A stretch of DNA of 64,000 bases from Phycisphaerales bacterium (lineage in GTDB: Bacteria; Planctomycetota; Phycisphaerae; UBA1845). Position 1 is the stretch's first letter, and every line of letters begins with the position of its first letter. The stretch is taken from positions 1 to 64,000 of the forward strand of contig JADZBE010000010.1 in the NCBI GenBank assembly GCA_020852275.1, read 5' to 3'. Shown here in pieces: positions 5,232 through 15,200 of this stretch. The notes beneath the pieces were generated by a model that was not told where the DNA came from, made no database searches, and saw only the letters and a program-made list of their open reading frames with translations. A program made the translations under genes and the position numbers.

Positions 5232-8210
5232 ATGCACCGAAAGCAATGCGTCCGGCCCTGCGCCGGAGGGTTTGAACGTCTGCTGGCGTTGACATGCATG
5301 GGGGTGGCGAGCGCTGCCGCCGGCGCCGCCGTCATGCCGAACCGCGCGGCAGGTCTTGTGGACTGCGCGGCGGGTCTGTCTGATTGCACCGCGCGCGATG
5401 TTCAGGTCAACGCGTTCGAGGTCAGCGCGCAGGAGTCGGCCACGCTGGCGATCGACGCTTTCGACCGCGTCTTCGTCGCGTGGGAAAGCCGCCGCCAGGA
5501 GGGCGGAAACTACGGCGTGTACGGTCGGTTCCTCGACTTGGCCGGGCGTCCTCTTAGCGATGAGCTGCGCATCAATGCGACGACCGACAACGCCCAGTGG
5601 CGTCCGGCGGTGTGCGCGGACGGACTCGGCGGCGTGATCGTCGTGTGGGAGTCGATCGGGCAGGACGGCGACATGGGCGGCATCGTCGCCCGGCGGCTGG
5701 ACGGCGGAACACTTGCCGCTTCCCCGGAGATCGCGGTGAACCGCACGGCGCGCGGGCATCAGTCCGAGGCGAGCGCCGCTTCGCGCGCGGATGGCGCCTT
5801 TGCCGTCGTGTGGTCCGGTCCGACATCGAGCGGACCGCGCGGCGTGTTTGTCCGGCGGTTCGAGGTCGATGGACTGGCCGCGACGAATGAGGTGGCGCTG
5901 CCGTGTGTTTCAGACGGGCCGGCAAGTTGCCCCACGATTGCCGCGCTGGCGGATGGCCGCTGGGTCGTCGCGTGGGCGTCGGCGGATGAATCGAATCGAC
6001 CCTGTGCGGTTTATGCGGCCAGGCTGAACGACGCGATGCAGATTGAAGGCGAGCCCTTTGTCGTCGGTGACACGACGGGGCAGGACATCGAGCCTTCGGT
6101 CGCGGCCGATGCGACGGGCGGATTCGCGGTCGCCTGGATGCGCTCGGAGCAGGGCGAGTACGCCGTTTGTGCCAGGCGATTCCGCGCGGACGGCGAGCCG
6201 ATGTCGGATGCGCAGGTGATCAGCGCTTCGACTCGGCCGGGCCAGAGCGGCGCGACGGTGGCCTTCGCCGCGGACGGCCGGCTGCTGGCGGCGTGGAATG
6301 CCGAGTCGGCGATGGAGCCGGGTGGGTCGGACGTTCTTGCCCGGTGGCTGACGCCGAAGGCGACCGCGGAAGGCGAGCCGTTTCAACTCACCGCGCAGTC
6401 GCAGAAGTCGCAGCGCATCGGCGTGGCCACGGGCGCCGCGCGACTCGGCCTGACTCACGGCGGCGGCATCGTGTGCGCCTGGTCGGGGAGCGGCGGCAGG
6501 AAAGACGAGACGGCCGCGCATGTGACCCTGCTTCCCGGCGAGGGCGACGCGGTGCCCGGCGAGCGCGTGGCCTACATGGCGTTTCAGCTTGATGCGGAAG
6601 GCTCCGCCGCGGCGGACACGGCCTCGTCCGCGATCGTGGCCGGTCCGCACATCCCGCCGACGTTCAACCCCGATGACGTTGCGCAGGACCCGTTCGGCGG
6701 CGACCTGGACCCGTCGCCCGCGGGCGGAGATTTCGGCTTCATCGGCGTGGTGAACACCGGCTGGACGCCGCCGGATCCGCACTCCGCCGTCGGTCCCACT
6801 CACGTCGTCCTGATGACCAACGGAAACATCTCGATCTACACCAAAAGCGGCACGCAGACGTTCACCGATCAGATCGAAGGCGCCGGCGGCTTCTGGGGCT
6901 CCGTGGGCGCGACCGACTTCATCTTCGACCCGGAGGTCATCTACGACGAACTCAGCGGGCGGTTCTTCGCCATGGCCGCCGAGGGCTTCGCGCCGGGCAA
7001 CAAGTCGTATGCCCTGGTCGCGGTTTCGGACGACTCCGATCCGAATGGCACATGGTACAAGTACCGCTTCGAGACGACCGCGCTGGCGGGCGATCTGTTC
7101 GACTCGCCGAACATCGGCGTGGACGACGAGGCGATGTACATTACCGGCGACGGCTTCGGCTTCAGCGCCAACTACCCGGTGTACACGTTTGACAAGGCCT
7201 CGCTGCTGGCGGGCAACGACCCGGTGATCCGCAAGTCGTTCGCGCTGTCCACGAGCACGCAGTCCGCGGGCATCCCGCCGGTCTCGTTCGGCAATCCGCC
7301 GGCGTACTACATGATCGAGCACCAGGAAGGCTCGAATCGCACGCAGGTCCGGCTGATCGCGCTGCGCGATCCGCTGGGCACGCCGACGACGACGACGTTT
7401 CAGTTGACCGTTCCGGCGTACAGCGACCCCGGCGATCCGCCGCAGATGGGCACTTCGGTTCGCCCGAACACGTTTGACTCGCGCTTCTGGAGCGTGGAGT
7501 ACCGCAACGGCTCGCTGTGGGCGACGCATCACATCAACAGCAGCCCGGTCAAAGCCCGCTGGTATGAGATCGCCATGAACGACTGGCCCACGTCGGGGCA
7601 GAACCCCGCGCTCGTGCAGTCCGGCGATATCGACCTCGGCGGCACGGTGCATGCATTCTTCACGTCGATCGGCGTGGACGAGAACAACAACGCCGCGCTG
7701 TGCTTCAACCGCAGCGCCAGCAACGAGTTCATCTCCATCTGCCGCGCCTACCGCCTGGCCGGGGACGCGCTCGGCACGATGGGTAACCTGGAGATCGTCA
7801 AGGCAAGCGGCGGCGGCAGCACGAGCGGCCGCTTCGGCGACTACTCGAGCATCGACGCGGATCCGGTGCAAGGCTCGTTCTGGCTGCACCACGAGTACAG
7901 CCCGTCCGGCGGCTCGTCGTGGAACACCTGGGTGGCGCGCGTGGACGTGGCCGCGAGCGTGCCCTGCGCCGACATCAAGGCGCTCAAGGCGAACTGCAAG
8001 GCGTCGGGGAAGATCGTGGCCAAGGTCGTGCTCTTCGACACCAGCCACGACGGTCAGACGGTCACGGTCGCCATCGACGGCACACCCACCGCGGTCACCA
8101 TCAGCGGCAGTCGCGCCGTGCACAAGCCGTGCTGCTTCACGGGAGCGCACACGGTCACGCTGGAGGATCCGGCAGGCTGCAAGCCGGCGGTGAACGTGAG
8201 CTGTCCGTAA
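5232..8210 (+). CDS. Large secreted protein with repeats and a Cys C-terminal domain
   Basis: This 992-residue exported protein has no recognised enzymatic motif. ATG 5232 is chosen because AGGGGG lies 6-7 nt upstream and a signal peptide follows (basic start, then FERLLALTCMGVASAAAGAA). Residues of about 60-430 carry five or six repeats of the form VAWxSxxQDG...VYxRRFxxxG, which suggest a beta-propeller-like domain. Residues of about 500-900 form a second domain beginning near HSAVGPTHVVLMTNG, with SIYTKSGTQTF and GRFGDYSSIDADP, typical of long secreted planctomycete proteins. The last 80 residues (ALKANCKASGKI, GQTVTVAIDG, HTVTLEDPAGC, VSCP) form the same C-terminal domain seen at 126-653. 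It stands alone with its own promoter and a strong hairpin downstream. Function unknown; surface attachment or a scaffold is possible. Confidence 0.85.
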   Translation: MHRKQCVRPCAGGFERLLALTCMGVASAAAGAAVMPNRAAGLVDCAAGLSDCTARDVQVNAFEVSAQESATLAIDAFDRVFVAWESRRQEGGNYGVYGRFLDLAGRPLSDELRINATTDNAQWRPAVCADGLGGVIVVWESIGQDGDMGGIVARRLDGGTLAASPEIAVNRTARGHQSEASAASRADGAFAVVWSGPTSSGPRGVFVRRFEVDGLAATNEVALPCVSDGPASCPTIAALADGRWVVAWASADESNRPCAVYAARLNDAMQIEGEPFVVGDTTGQDIEPSVAADATGGFAVAWMRSEQGEYAVCARRFRADGEPMSDAQVISASTRPGQSGATVAFAADGRLLAAWNAESAMEPGGSDVLARWLTPKATAEGEPFQLTAQSQKSQRIGVATGAARLGLTHGGGIVCAWSGSGGRKDETAAHVTLLPGEGDAVPGERVAYMAFQLDAEGSAAADTASSAIVAGPHIPPTFNPDDVAQDPFGGDLDPSPAGGDFGFIGVVNTGWTPPDPHSAVGPTHVVLMTNGNISIYTKSGTQTFTDQIEGAGGFWGSVGATDFIFDPEVIYDELSGRFFAMAAEGFAPGNKSYALVAVSDDSDPNGTWYKYRFETTALAGDLFDSPNIGVDDEAMYITGDGFGFSANYPVYTFDKASLLAGNDPVIRKSFALSTSTQSAGIPPVSFGNPPAYYMIEHQEGSNRTQVRLIALRDPLGTPTTTTFQLTVPAYSDPGDPPQMGTSVRPNTFDSRFWSVEYRNGSLWATHHINSSPVKARWYEIAMNDWPTSGQNPALVQSGDIDLGGTVHAFFTSIGVDENNNAALCFNRSASNEFISICRAYRLAGDALGTMGNLEIVKASGGGSTSGRFGDYSSIDADPVQGSFWLHHEYSPSGGSSWNTWVARVDVAASVPCADIKALKANCKASGKIVAKVVLFDTSHDGQTVTVAIDGTPTAVTISGSRAVHKPCCFTGAHTVTLEDPAGCKPAVNVSCP

Positions 8211-8218
8211 CTAGAAGT

Positions 8219-8278
8219 CCGGCGGCGCCGGCGGGGATCTTGGGCTGCTCGTAAGCCCGGGTCCGCCGGCGCCGCCGG
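8219..8278 (+). terminator. Strong hairpin after the secreted protein gene
   Basis: A 16-bp perfect inverted repeat (CCGGCGGCGCCGGCGG / CCGCCGGCGCCGCCGG) encloses a loop that has its own GGGCT...AGCCC stem. It begins 8 bp after the stop codon. There is no U tract, so termination is inferred from position and stability. Confidence 0.6.
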
Positions 8279-8797
8279 GTTCAACGGCGTCCAGTGACAC
8301 GTTTGATCGAGGGATTCCCCGGGGGCGACGACATCCTGAAAATCGCTTGACCTGCGAGTGGCGCTGGCGCGCAGCAACGATCCGGCGGATGGCACGGGTT
8401 CGTGGCGGCCGACCCGTGGAGCGCGCGCACGTGCGTCCGTGGATCGCCTACCACGGCCTGGCGAGTACACCAGCTGGTGCCACCCACATGCGAGGCCAAG
8501 ATCAGCTCCCTGATTGATTCGAGGAGCTTCACCCTGTGGTGAGGCCATGAACTTCGCGCTCTTGTGAGGCCAGGAGCTTCACCCTCTCTGCCTCGTCGCC
8601 GGGTTCGCCAAGGCCCATGTCCCCACCAGCGGACATTGCCCCCCGCAACCAGCCCCTGTTTTCGCGGACGGTCGCGGGATACGATCGCCCTAGCGCGGTC
8701 GGCGCGGGCCGTGGCGCGGTTGGCGCACGCCGTGCCGCGGGCCGCGGGGTCGTGGTCGCAAGCGGCGCCGCCCGGGTTATCAGTCGGCTTCTTCCTC
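8279..8797. other. Non-coding stretch with repeats
   Basis: No gene supported. It contains a diverged REP-C hairpin (8393-8418) and a direct repeat of GAGCTTCACCCT with TGAGGCCA around 8521-8590. Confidence 0.5.
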
Positions 8798-9433
8798 ATG
8801 CCTAACGTCTCGCACAGACCGGTGTCTGATCCTGTGGAGTCGCAAGAACCGGGCATGACGGACGCTGGGGCGGACAGTCAGGAGGCGATGTGGGTTCTTG
8901 CCGCCCGGGGCGGCGACTCCGCGGCTTTCGGGCAGTTGGTGCGGCTCCATCAGCGGCAGGCGGCGGCTATTGCGTATCGGTTCCTGGGCAACGCCGCCGA
9001 CGCGGCCGACGTCGCGCAGGATGCCTTCGTTCGAGCCTTTCGCAAACTGGAGCAGCTTGACGACCCGTCGAGGTTCCGGTCGTGGTTGATGCGCATCGTC
9101 ACCAACCTGTCGCTGAACTTTCGGCGGGGGCGGAAGGCGGCCGCGGCGCTGACGCTGGAAGAGGGCATGGACCCGCCGGCGACGGGCGAAGGCAGCGAGG
9201 TGGGATGGAGCGAGGGATCGGCCGCGGCGGAGGAGCTGAAGAGCCGCATCGACGCGGCGATGCTCAAGTTGCCGGAGAATCAGCGCACCGCGCTGATCCT
9301 CTTCAGCGTGCAGGGCATGCCCCAAAAGGACGTGGCCGAGATCATGGGCTGCAGCATCGAGCTGGTGAAGTGGAACGTGTTTCAGGCGAGAAAGAAGCTG
9401 AAGGACATGCTGGGGGATCTGGTCGGCGCGTGA
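8798..9433 (+). CDS. ECF-type RNA polymerase sigma factor
   Basis: A 211-residue sigma-70 family protein. Region 2 runs from about residue 40 to 110: AFGQLVRLHQRQ, YRFLGNAADAADVAQDAFVRAF (the core-binding and -10 recognition helix), then RSWLMRIVTNLSLNFRR. An acidic linker of about 40 residues follows. Region 4 (LPENQRTALILFSVQGMP, then DVAEIMGCSIELVKWNVFQA) is the HTH that reads the -35 box. The ATG at 8798 is the first in-frame start near the conserved part; an ATG at 8855 (MTDAGADSQEAM) is also possible. Neither has a clear ribosome binding site. It is followed on the same strand by an anti-sigma-like membrane protein and an STN-like exported protein, so it probably forms a regulatory unit controlled from the envelope. 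Confidence 0.9.
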   Translation: MPNVSHRPVSDPVESQEPGMTDAGADSQEAMWVLAARGGDSAAFGQLVRLHQRQAAAIAYRFLGNAADAADVAQDAFVRAFRKLEQLDDPSRFRSWLMRIVTNLSLNFRRGRKAAAALTLEEGMDPPATGEGSEVGWSEGSAAAEELKSRIDAAMLKLPENQRTALILFSVQGMPQKDVAEIMGCSIELVKWNVFQARKKLKDMLGDLVGA

Positions 9434-9552
9434 GTGCAGACCGCCGGAGCCGGCGGGCATGACCGGCTGGAAAGCCGATCTCCCAAAGCAGGCAAGTTGT
9501 GGGTGCGACTGGCGGGAAGGCCGGTCATCCCGTGTGCGTGAGTGCCAAAATC

Positions 9553-10152
9553 ATGGCATCGAAAGAAGAACAACCGATTCATCCCGACGATCCCGGCTTC
9601 TTGATGAGCCGGCGGCTGGATGACGACCTGACGCCCGAGGAGCGGCGCCGGCTTGAGGCGTTGCTGTCGCAGGACGCGGAGGCCGAGCGGCAGATGCGCG
9701 AATACGCCCGGCTCGACCAGTTGCTCGGCGAATGGGGGAGGGCGGAGCCGCGCGTCGAATGGGGGCGATTTCAGCAGGGCGTCCTGGCGGAAATCCGGCG
9801 ACGCCCCGCCGCCTCCCGGCGCACGCTGAACTTTGTGATCCGGCTGGGGACGCCGCTCGCCGCCGCGGCCGCGATCGCGCTGGCGCTGTGGCTGCCGTTC
9901 GATCATGAACCCGATCCAGCGGCGATGACGCGGGCGTTTGTCGCGGTGATGATCGAGCGCCCGCCCGTTGCGACGCCGTGGGGAGAGGGCGATCGAGCGG
10001 GCGCGGCGCCGGGCATTCGGGTGGCGTTCGCGCGGGAGCGGGAGACGGTCGTCGAAGAAACACTGCCCACAAGACGCATCATGCTCGGCGCGGTGACGCG
10101 GATCGACGAAACGTGGGACAACCCGTCGCACGAAACGCGGGGGACCTACTGA
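9553..10152 (+). CDS. Probable membrane anti-sigma factor
   Basis: This 199-residue protein has a cytosolic N-terminal region with the pattern typical of planctomycete anti-sigma partners: FLMSRRLDDDLTPEERRRLE, then AEAERQMREYARLDQLLGEW. A single transmembrane helix follows at about residues 92-115 (FVIRLGTPLAAAAAIALALW). The remaining 85 residues are probably outside the cytoplasm. There is no HxxxCxxC zinc motif, so it is not a classical ZAS anti-sigma. ATG 9553 is taken as the start; GTG 9499 in the same frame is an alternative. It lies 119 bp after the sigma factor gene and 101 bp before the STN-like gene. The role is inferred from position and topology. Confidence 0.7.
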   Translation: MASKEEQPIHPDDPGFLMSRRLDDDLTPEERRRLEALLSQDAEAERQMREYARLDQLLGEWGRAEPRVEWGRFQQGVLAEIRRRPAASRRTLNFVIRLGTPLAAAAAIALALWLPFDHEPDPAAMTRAFVAVMIERPPVATPWGEGDRAGAAPGIRVAFARERETVVEETLPTRRIMLGAVTRIDETWDNPSHETRGTY

Positions 10153-10253
10153 CCGAGGGGCACGCAGGGGTTGCCAGCACGGGCCGCACGAGGCGCGTGT
10201 CGCTGTGAGACCAGGACGATCGCCGGGGACCGAACCCGAGCGGGAGTGTGCAG

Positions 10254-11408
10254 ATGATCGCCATGTTGCTTAGTGTGATGATGACCGTGATGTCCGCGGC
10301 GCAGCAGCCGCCGGAGGACATGCGAAAGCTCCTCGAAACCGTGCTCGACCAGCCGGCGCAGCTCTCCCTCCGCGACGTCAAGCTGACCGAGTTGATCGAG
10401 ACGCTGGATAAGGAAACCGGCGTGGCGGTGCGCATGTCGCCGGAGACGATGGCGCTCCTGCCGTATGGCGCGCAAACAACCTTCACGCAGGCGGAGTTCG
10501 GACAGGTCTCATTGCGGCAGGGGCTGACCGGCCTGTTCGCGGGACTGGGGATGCGCATCGAGGTGCGGCGCGATCACGTCGAAGTCGTGCCGACGCAGGC
10601 GCTGCTGGGCATCGGGCGCAAGGCCACGTGGGCGGATCTGGATACGCTGGCGCAAGTCTCGGCGCTGCATCCCGGCGCCAGCGACGCAGAACGCGAGGGG
10701 CTTCGTTCCCGCATGCAATTCCAGGTGCCGCAGCCGGGCGCGTGGGAGCTTCTTGCCGCCCAGATCAAAGACGTCGGCGCCGGCACGGGGGACCAGGTGC
10801 TCGACATCGCCTGCGCCAAGCTGGGGTGGAGCTGGTTCCCCAGCGACGCGAACATCGTCGTGCTGCCCGTGCAGGCGCGGTTCGAGCGGCAGTTGCAGCA
10901 CGTGGTCACCGTGCGCCGGCAGACGCGACCCTTCGTGCAGGCGCTGGACGAGATCGCGCGGCAGTGCGGATTGCCGGTCCACGTCGAACCCAGCGCGCTG
11001 GCCGCGCTGACGCCGGGGACGCGGCAGAACTTCCTCTTCGGCGTGGAAGGGTACTCGGCCGGCGACGCGCTGGCGGCGATCGCGTCGCAGGCGCGGCTGA
11101 CGTATGTGATTACCGAAGAGGGCGTGGTGTTTTACGATCCGGCGAACGGCCGGATGGCCGCGCCGGCGCCGCAGCAGGACGGCGGCGAGCCGGGCATGAC
11201 GCTCGCAGCGCCGACCCAAGGGACGCCCCCGGTCGCGCCTTTAAGCGACGACGCGATCCTCGGCATGGTTCCAATGACGATTGCGCCCGGGCAGGTGATG
11301 CACGTGCTGATCCGCGCGTCCGATCTTCCGCCCGACCTGCGCGAGGAAGTGCTGCGCCGAAAGGGCGAAGCGATCGAGGCGCTGCGCAAGGCGCTGGGCA
11401 GGCCTTGA
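10254..11408 (+). CDS. Exported protein with two STN/secretin-N-like repeats
   Basis: This 384-residue protein begins with a short signal peptide (MIAMLLSVMMTVMSAAQ). Two similar segments, at about residues 30-115 and 215-300, each show the STN/secretin-and-TonB short-domain pattern: 'L.dv.l.elie.l...tgv.v...p' (PAQLSLRDVKLTELIETLD), then a second strand-helix-strand ('SLRQGLTGLFAGLGMRIEV', 'YSAGDALAAIASQARLTYV'). A Pro/Gln-rich linker and a charged C-terminal helix (LPPDLREEVLRRKGEAIEAL) follow. STN domains occur at the periplasmic entrance of TonB receptors and secretins, and in FecR-like signalling. After sigma and anti-sigma genes, it may be the envelope sensor or the main target. ATG 10254 has GGGAG 7 nt upstream; GTG 10248 is an alternative. 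Confidence 0.6.
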   Translation: MIAMLLSVMMTVMSAAQQPPEDMRKLLETVLDQPAQLSLRDVKLTELIETLDKETGVAVRMSPETMALLPYGAQTTFTQAEFGQVSLRQGLTGLFAGLGMRIEVRRDHVEVVPTQALLGIGRKATWADLDTLAQVSALHPGASDAEREGLRSRMQFQVPQPGAWELLAAQIKDVGAGTGDQVLDIACAKLGWSWFPSDANIVVLPVQARFERQLQHVVTVRRQTRPFVQALDEIARQCGLPVHVEPSALAALTPGTRQNFLFGVEGYSAGDALAAIASQARLTYVITEEGVVFYDPANGRMAAPAPQQDGGEPGMTLAAPTQGTPPVAPLSDDAILGMVPMTIAPGQVMHVLIRASDLPPDLREEVLRRKGEAIEALRKALGRP

Positions 11409-11878
11409 CTGACAGGCCGTTGCAAAAGGGGTGGCACGGACCTCCGGGACGTGCTCTCTTCATGAAGATTCCAGTGCCGAACCGTGCGATTCGGAGTCTT
11501 GCGACCGGCTGTTAACCTGTTCAGTGCGAATCCATCAGACCTTGGCTTGTGGCCTGGCGGGTGGCGCGACGCGTCGCGCGGCCGGGCTTTGGACCAGCAG
11601 CCAGTCGAGGAGCGTGGGGTGAGGTCTCTGCGCGGTCGGGAGCGCCGAGCCGTGTCGGCGGGATGATTTTGGGGTCGCACGTTCTTGGGATGGCGTCGAT
11701 GTGTTCATGAAGAAAGTCCCGTGGCGCTCGGCATGGAATCGCGCAAGACCTGCCGCCGCGTTCCTGGCCAGCAGGGCGTCTTTCGACGGTTTCCCAGCCT
11801 CCCTTGAGCGGGACCGCTCCAGGACTCGCCGGTGATGCCAATCAGCACATGGTGGAACTCGAAACCGGGCGTGAGGTT

Positions 11879-11950
11879 CGTCACCCCCGCGCAGGCGGCG
11901 GTCCAGGGCGCATCGGCAGGCCGCTGGATTCTCTCCTGCGCCGGAACGAC
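11879..11950. repeat. REP-A inverted pair (diverged)
   Basis: CGTCACCCCCGCGCAGGCGG on the left and a diverged inverted copy (CTGGATTCTCTCCTGCGCCG) on the right, about 72 bp in all. Confidence 0.75.
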
Positions 11951-11981
11951 GAAGCCAGATTCCCACCCACGCGGGAGTGGC

Positions 11982-12084
11982 GGCTGGGTGGCATGTTTTC
12001 GCCGTACCCAGCGGCTGGGTGGCATGTTTTCGCTGTACTCAGCGGCTGGGTGGCATGTTTTCGCTGTACTCAGCGTAAACATGC
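11982..12084. repeat. Tandem 31-bp repeat ending in a full REP-B hairpin
   Basis: Three units start at 11982, 12013 and 12044, each GGCTGGGTGGCATGTTTTCG followed by C(C/T)GTAC(C/T)CAGC. The third unit continues into the inverted half, so 12053-12084 folds as an 8-bp outer stem (GCATGTTT/AAACATGC) and a 5-bp inner stem (CGCTG/CAGCG) with loop TACT. The first two units lack the closing half. Complete relatives lie at 16529-16560, 48805-48838 and 48858-48887. Confidence 0.85.
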
Positions 12085-12086
12085 AT

Positions 12087-12112
12087 TCGGCCCGCCTGCG
12101 CGGGAATGACGG
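12087..12112. repeat. REP-A half copy
   Basis: CGGCCCGCCTGCGCGGGAAT followed by GACGG: a single inverted half-element directly beside the REP-B hairpin. Confidence 0.75.
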
Positions 12113-12286
12113 GTGTCGCCTTCCGCCACAGACCTCAATGCCGGCCTCTGCCCGATAACTCCAGCCAAGCCGATAACTTTCCGATGATTCCCCCAACGAC
12201 CGTCTCGGCAGGCGGTTTCGGCGGGGGCTGCGCCGATACGGATGCGGGCAGCGGTGTCGACAGCGCGGGGGTGACTGCGCCAGGGA

Positions 12287-15200
12287 ATGGACGCCATGGA
12301 CCTCGATTTCTTCGGGCTGAAGCGGGATCCGTTCGCGGACGCGCTGGACTCGGACCTCTACTGTCCGACGCAGGTTCACGAGGAGGCGACGGCGGCGCTG
12401 AAGCGCTGGGTCGGCTCCACGCCGGGCGCCGTGCTCCTCGTGGGCGACGCCGGCTGCGGAAAAACGGTGCTGGCTCGGCGCCTGTGCGCGGAGCACGGCG
12501 AGGCGGATCGCAGGCTTGAGCTGACCTGCTCGCGGGCCGCCGGGTCGCAGATTCTCACCGGCCTGTGCCAGAAGTTTGGCATTCAGCCCGCGGCAGGCGG
12601 CGGCGGGCTGCGCACGCTGTCGCGCATCCGGAATTACCTGCGCAACAAGGTCCGGACGAAGGGTCGCTTCCTGGTCGTCGTCGATCAGGCGCAGGACATG
12701 GACGCCGAGACCGCCGAGCAGCTTGCCGCGCTGGTGCGCGAGGACGGCGGCGGCGAGCGCGGGTGTCAGATCCTTCTGGTCGGACGATCCGGCGCGCAGA
12801 CGCTGCTGCAAAACGAAGGGCGCGCCCTGCGCCGACAGGTGCGCAGCCTCATCCAACTTCCTCCGATGAGCCTGCGTGACACGACCGTATACATCGCTCA
12901 CCGGCTCGCAGCCGCCGGCGCCGGCGCGGAAATCTTCGACGCTCAGGCTTCGGCGCGCATCCACGCGCTCGCGGGAGGCAACGCCCGGCGCGTCAATCAA
13001 ATCTGCGCCCACGCCCTCGAAGCCGCACGCAGCGCCGAACTCCAACGCGTCACGATCGCGCATACCGCCGAGGCCGCCCGGCGCGCCGCGCTGGCGGTCG
13101 CCGCTGCGACTGACACGCCGCCGGCACCGTCGGAGCGTCTGCCAGGTGGAGCGCGCCCGATGCGCGACGCTCCCGTCACCCGGGAAATCATCACGACGCC
13201 CATCACCGAACCGAATCGCGGGGCGGTGCTGGCGGAATCCACAATCGACCGCGATGGATTGGAGACGTCGCTGCTGGCTTCGGCGTGCGCCGGACCCGCG
13301 AGCGCGGCAGCGAGACCGGTCGGGCTGGAGCCTTCGATCGACGAACGCTTCTCGCCGGGCGCGCCCTCCGCCCCGACGGACGATTTCAACAAGCTTGGTT
13401 TTGCCCCACCCACAGCGCCGACCGCCATGACCGCCGCAGCGCCCACGCCGGGCGCAGGCATTGAGGTGCAACACGCCATGGACAGTCTGATTGCCAACGG
13501 TGAGGCGCTGCTGGCGCGCCTCGAAGAATCGCTCGATCGCACGGACGTTCGCGGTGAAGCCGAGATGGGTCCGACGTTCGATCCGAGTGGAACCGAATCA
13601 CGACTGGAGCACGCGCTGGTCCGCGGTGAGCGGCTTCTGCAGAAGCTCAGCGGCGCCGCGGAGCGCATCACCCGCGCCGTCGAGACCTCCGAAGCGCGGG
13701 CGACGCAGGCGGCCAACGTGTACCAGAACACCGCCCGCCTGATGATGGCGCGCGTCGAGAACGCGCAGTCCGTCTCGCGGCAACTGACCACGCAGATTGA
13801 ACGCCTCGAAACCGTCTCGCGCGAGGCGCGGGAGGCCGAGTGGCGGCTGCAGCAGACGCGCACGCAGCAGAATGAGTGGACGCACCAGACGGATGAGCTG
13901 GCGGCGCGCCTCGAGCATACGCGCGTCGCGGCCGAGCGCACCGGCGCCGAGCTGGCGCGCAGCCTGCGCGGCGGGCAGGAACTGGCCGACAGCCTGACGA
14001 CCGCCGTTCAACAGGGTCAGACGCTGGTGCGCGATCTTCCGGAGCGGCTGTCAAAAACGGATGAGACGCTGTCTGCGCTGACGCGCCAGACGCGCGCCGT
14101 TGAGCAGCTCCAGGATACGTTTCAGAAGAGCACGACCGGTTGGAAGACCACGCTGCAATCCGCCGTCGCGTCCGCCGAGCGCGCCTCCGAGCAGCTCAAA
14201 GGGCGCGTGGATCACGCCGGCGCGGCGCTCTCGCAGACGGAGACGTCGCTTGCGCGCATCGGCGAGCACGCGGCGCGCATCGACGAGTTGAAGAGCATCG
14301 AGGAGCAGGCCGCTCGCCGTTGCACGGAGCTGCAGGAATGCACCGACGACCTGCGCCAGCGCCTGGAGACCTCCACGCACCGCGCGGAACGCGCAACGGC
14401 GGCGATCGCCGAGGCGACGGAGGAAGCCCGGCAGGCTCAAACCAGGCTGGCGGAGACCGGCGACAAGCTTCAGAGCTGTGAGCAGCAGGTGGTGGACCGC
14501 ATGTTGGCGCTGGGCGCCGCGTGCGAGCGTGCCGACGCCTCGCAACTCGCCGCGGAGCAACTCGGCGACCTGCTCGCGCACGCGCAGCGGGCGCACGAGC
14601 GCGGCGAAACGTCGTTGCGTCAGTTGAAGGAACTGCTCACGCGGGCGGATCGACTTTCCGAGTTCTTCCGCGAGGACGACTCCGCCGGCGGTCGAAGCCG
14701 CGCCGCCGTGCTCATCGAGAAGCTCACTCTCGCCAGGGACCGCGCCGCGGAAGCGCAAGCGGAACTCGCCACGCAGACGCGGGAGAACGAAGCGCGAGCC
14801 GAAGCGGCGCGGACGCAGGTTGGTTCACTCCTGGACCGCGTCGCAGCTCAGCTCCAGAAGCACGGCGACATCGACGCCGTTCTCGCGGACGCGCAGCAGA
14901 TCACCGATCGTCTGCGCACCGAGGTCGTCGCGGCACAGGACCGGCTCGCGGCGCTGGCGTCGCACATCGCGGCCGCCTCGTCGGTGATGAATGAGCTGAG
15001 CGAGCAGCATCAGCACACGCGCGCGGACCTCAAGGACGCGCGGCAGTCCGAGCAGCACCTCGTCGAAGTGCGCGGGCAGATGGAGGCGCTGGTCAAGGAT
15101 TTGTGGGAAATCGGGGCGTCCGCGCAAGCGCAGGGCGATCGGCTCGCCGAGCGCCAAGGCGAGATCGAGCCGCTGGTGACGCAACTTGAAACGCTCGTGA

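Larger units (their letters stand above)
11409..12286. other. 880-bp gap with repeats only
   Basis: I find no gene. The right half holds a REP-A pair (11879-11950), a 31-bp tandem array (11982-12074) that ends in a complete REP-B hairpin (12053-12084), and another REP-A half (12087-12112). Confidence 0.6.

Noticed and set aside
5910..8150. 746-codon frame on the minus strand opposite the large secreted protein
   Set aside because: It is a codon-position shadow of high GC. It is extremely Arg-rich with no start signals or motifs, and the + strand product has a signal peptide and known phrases.
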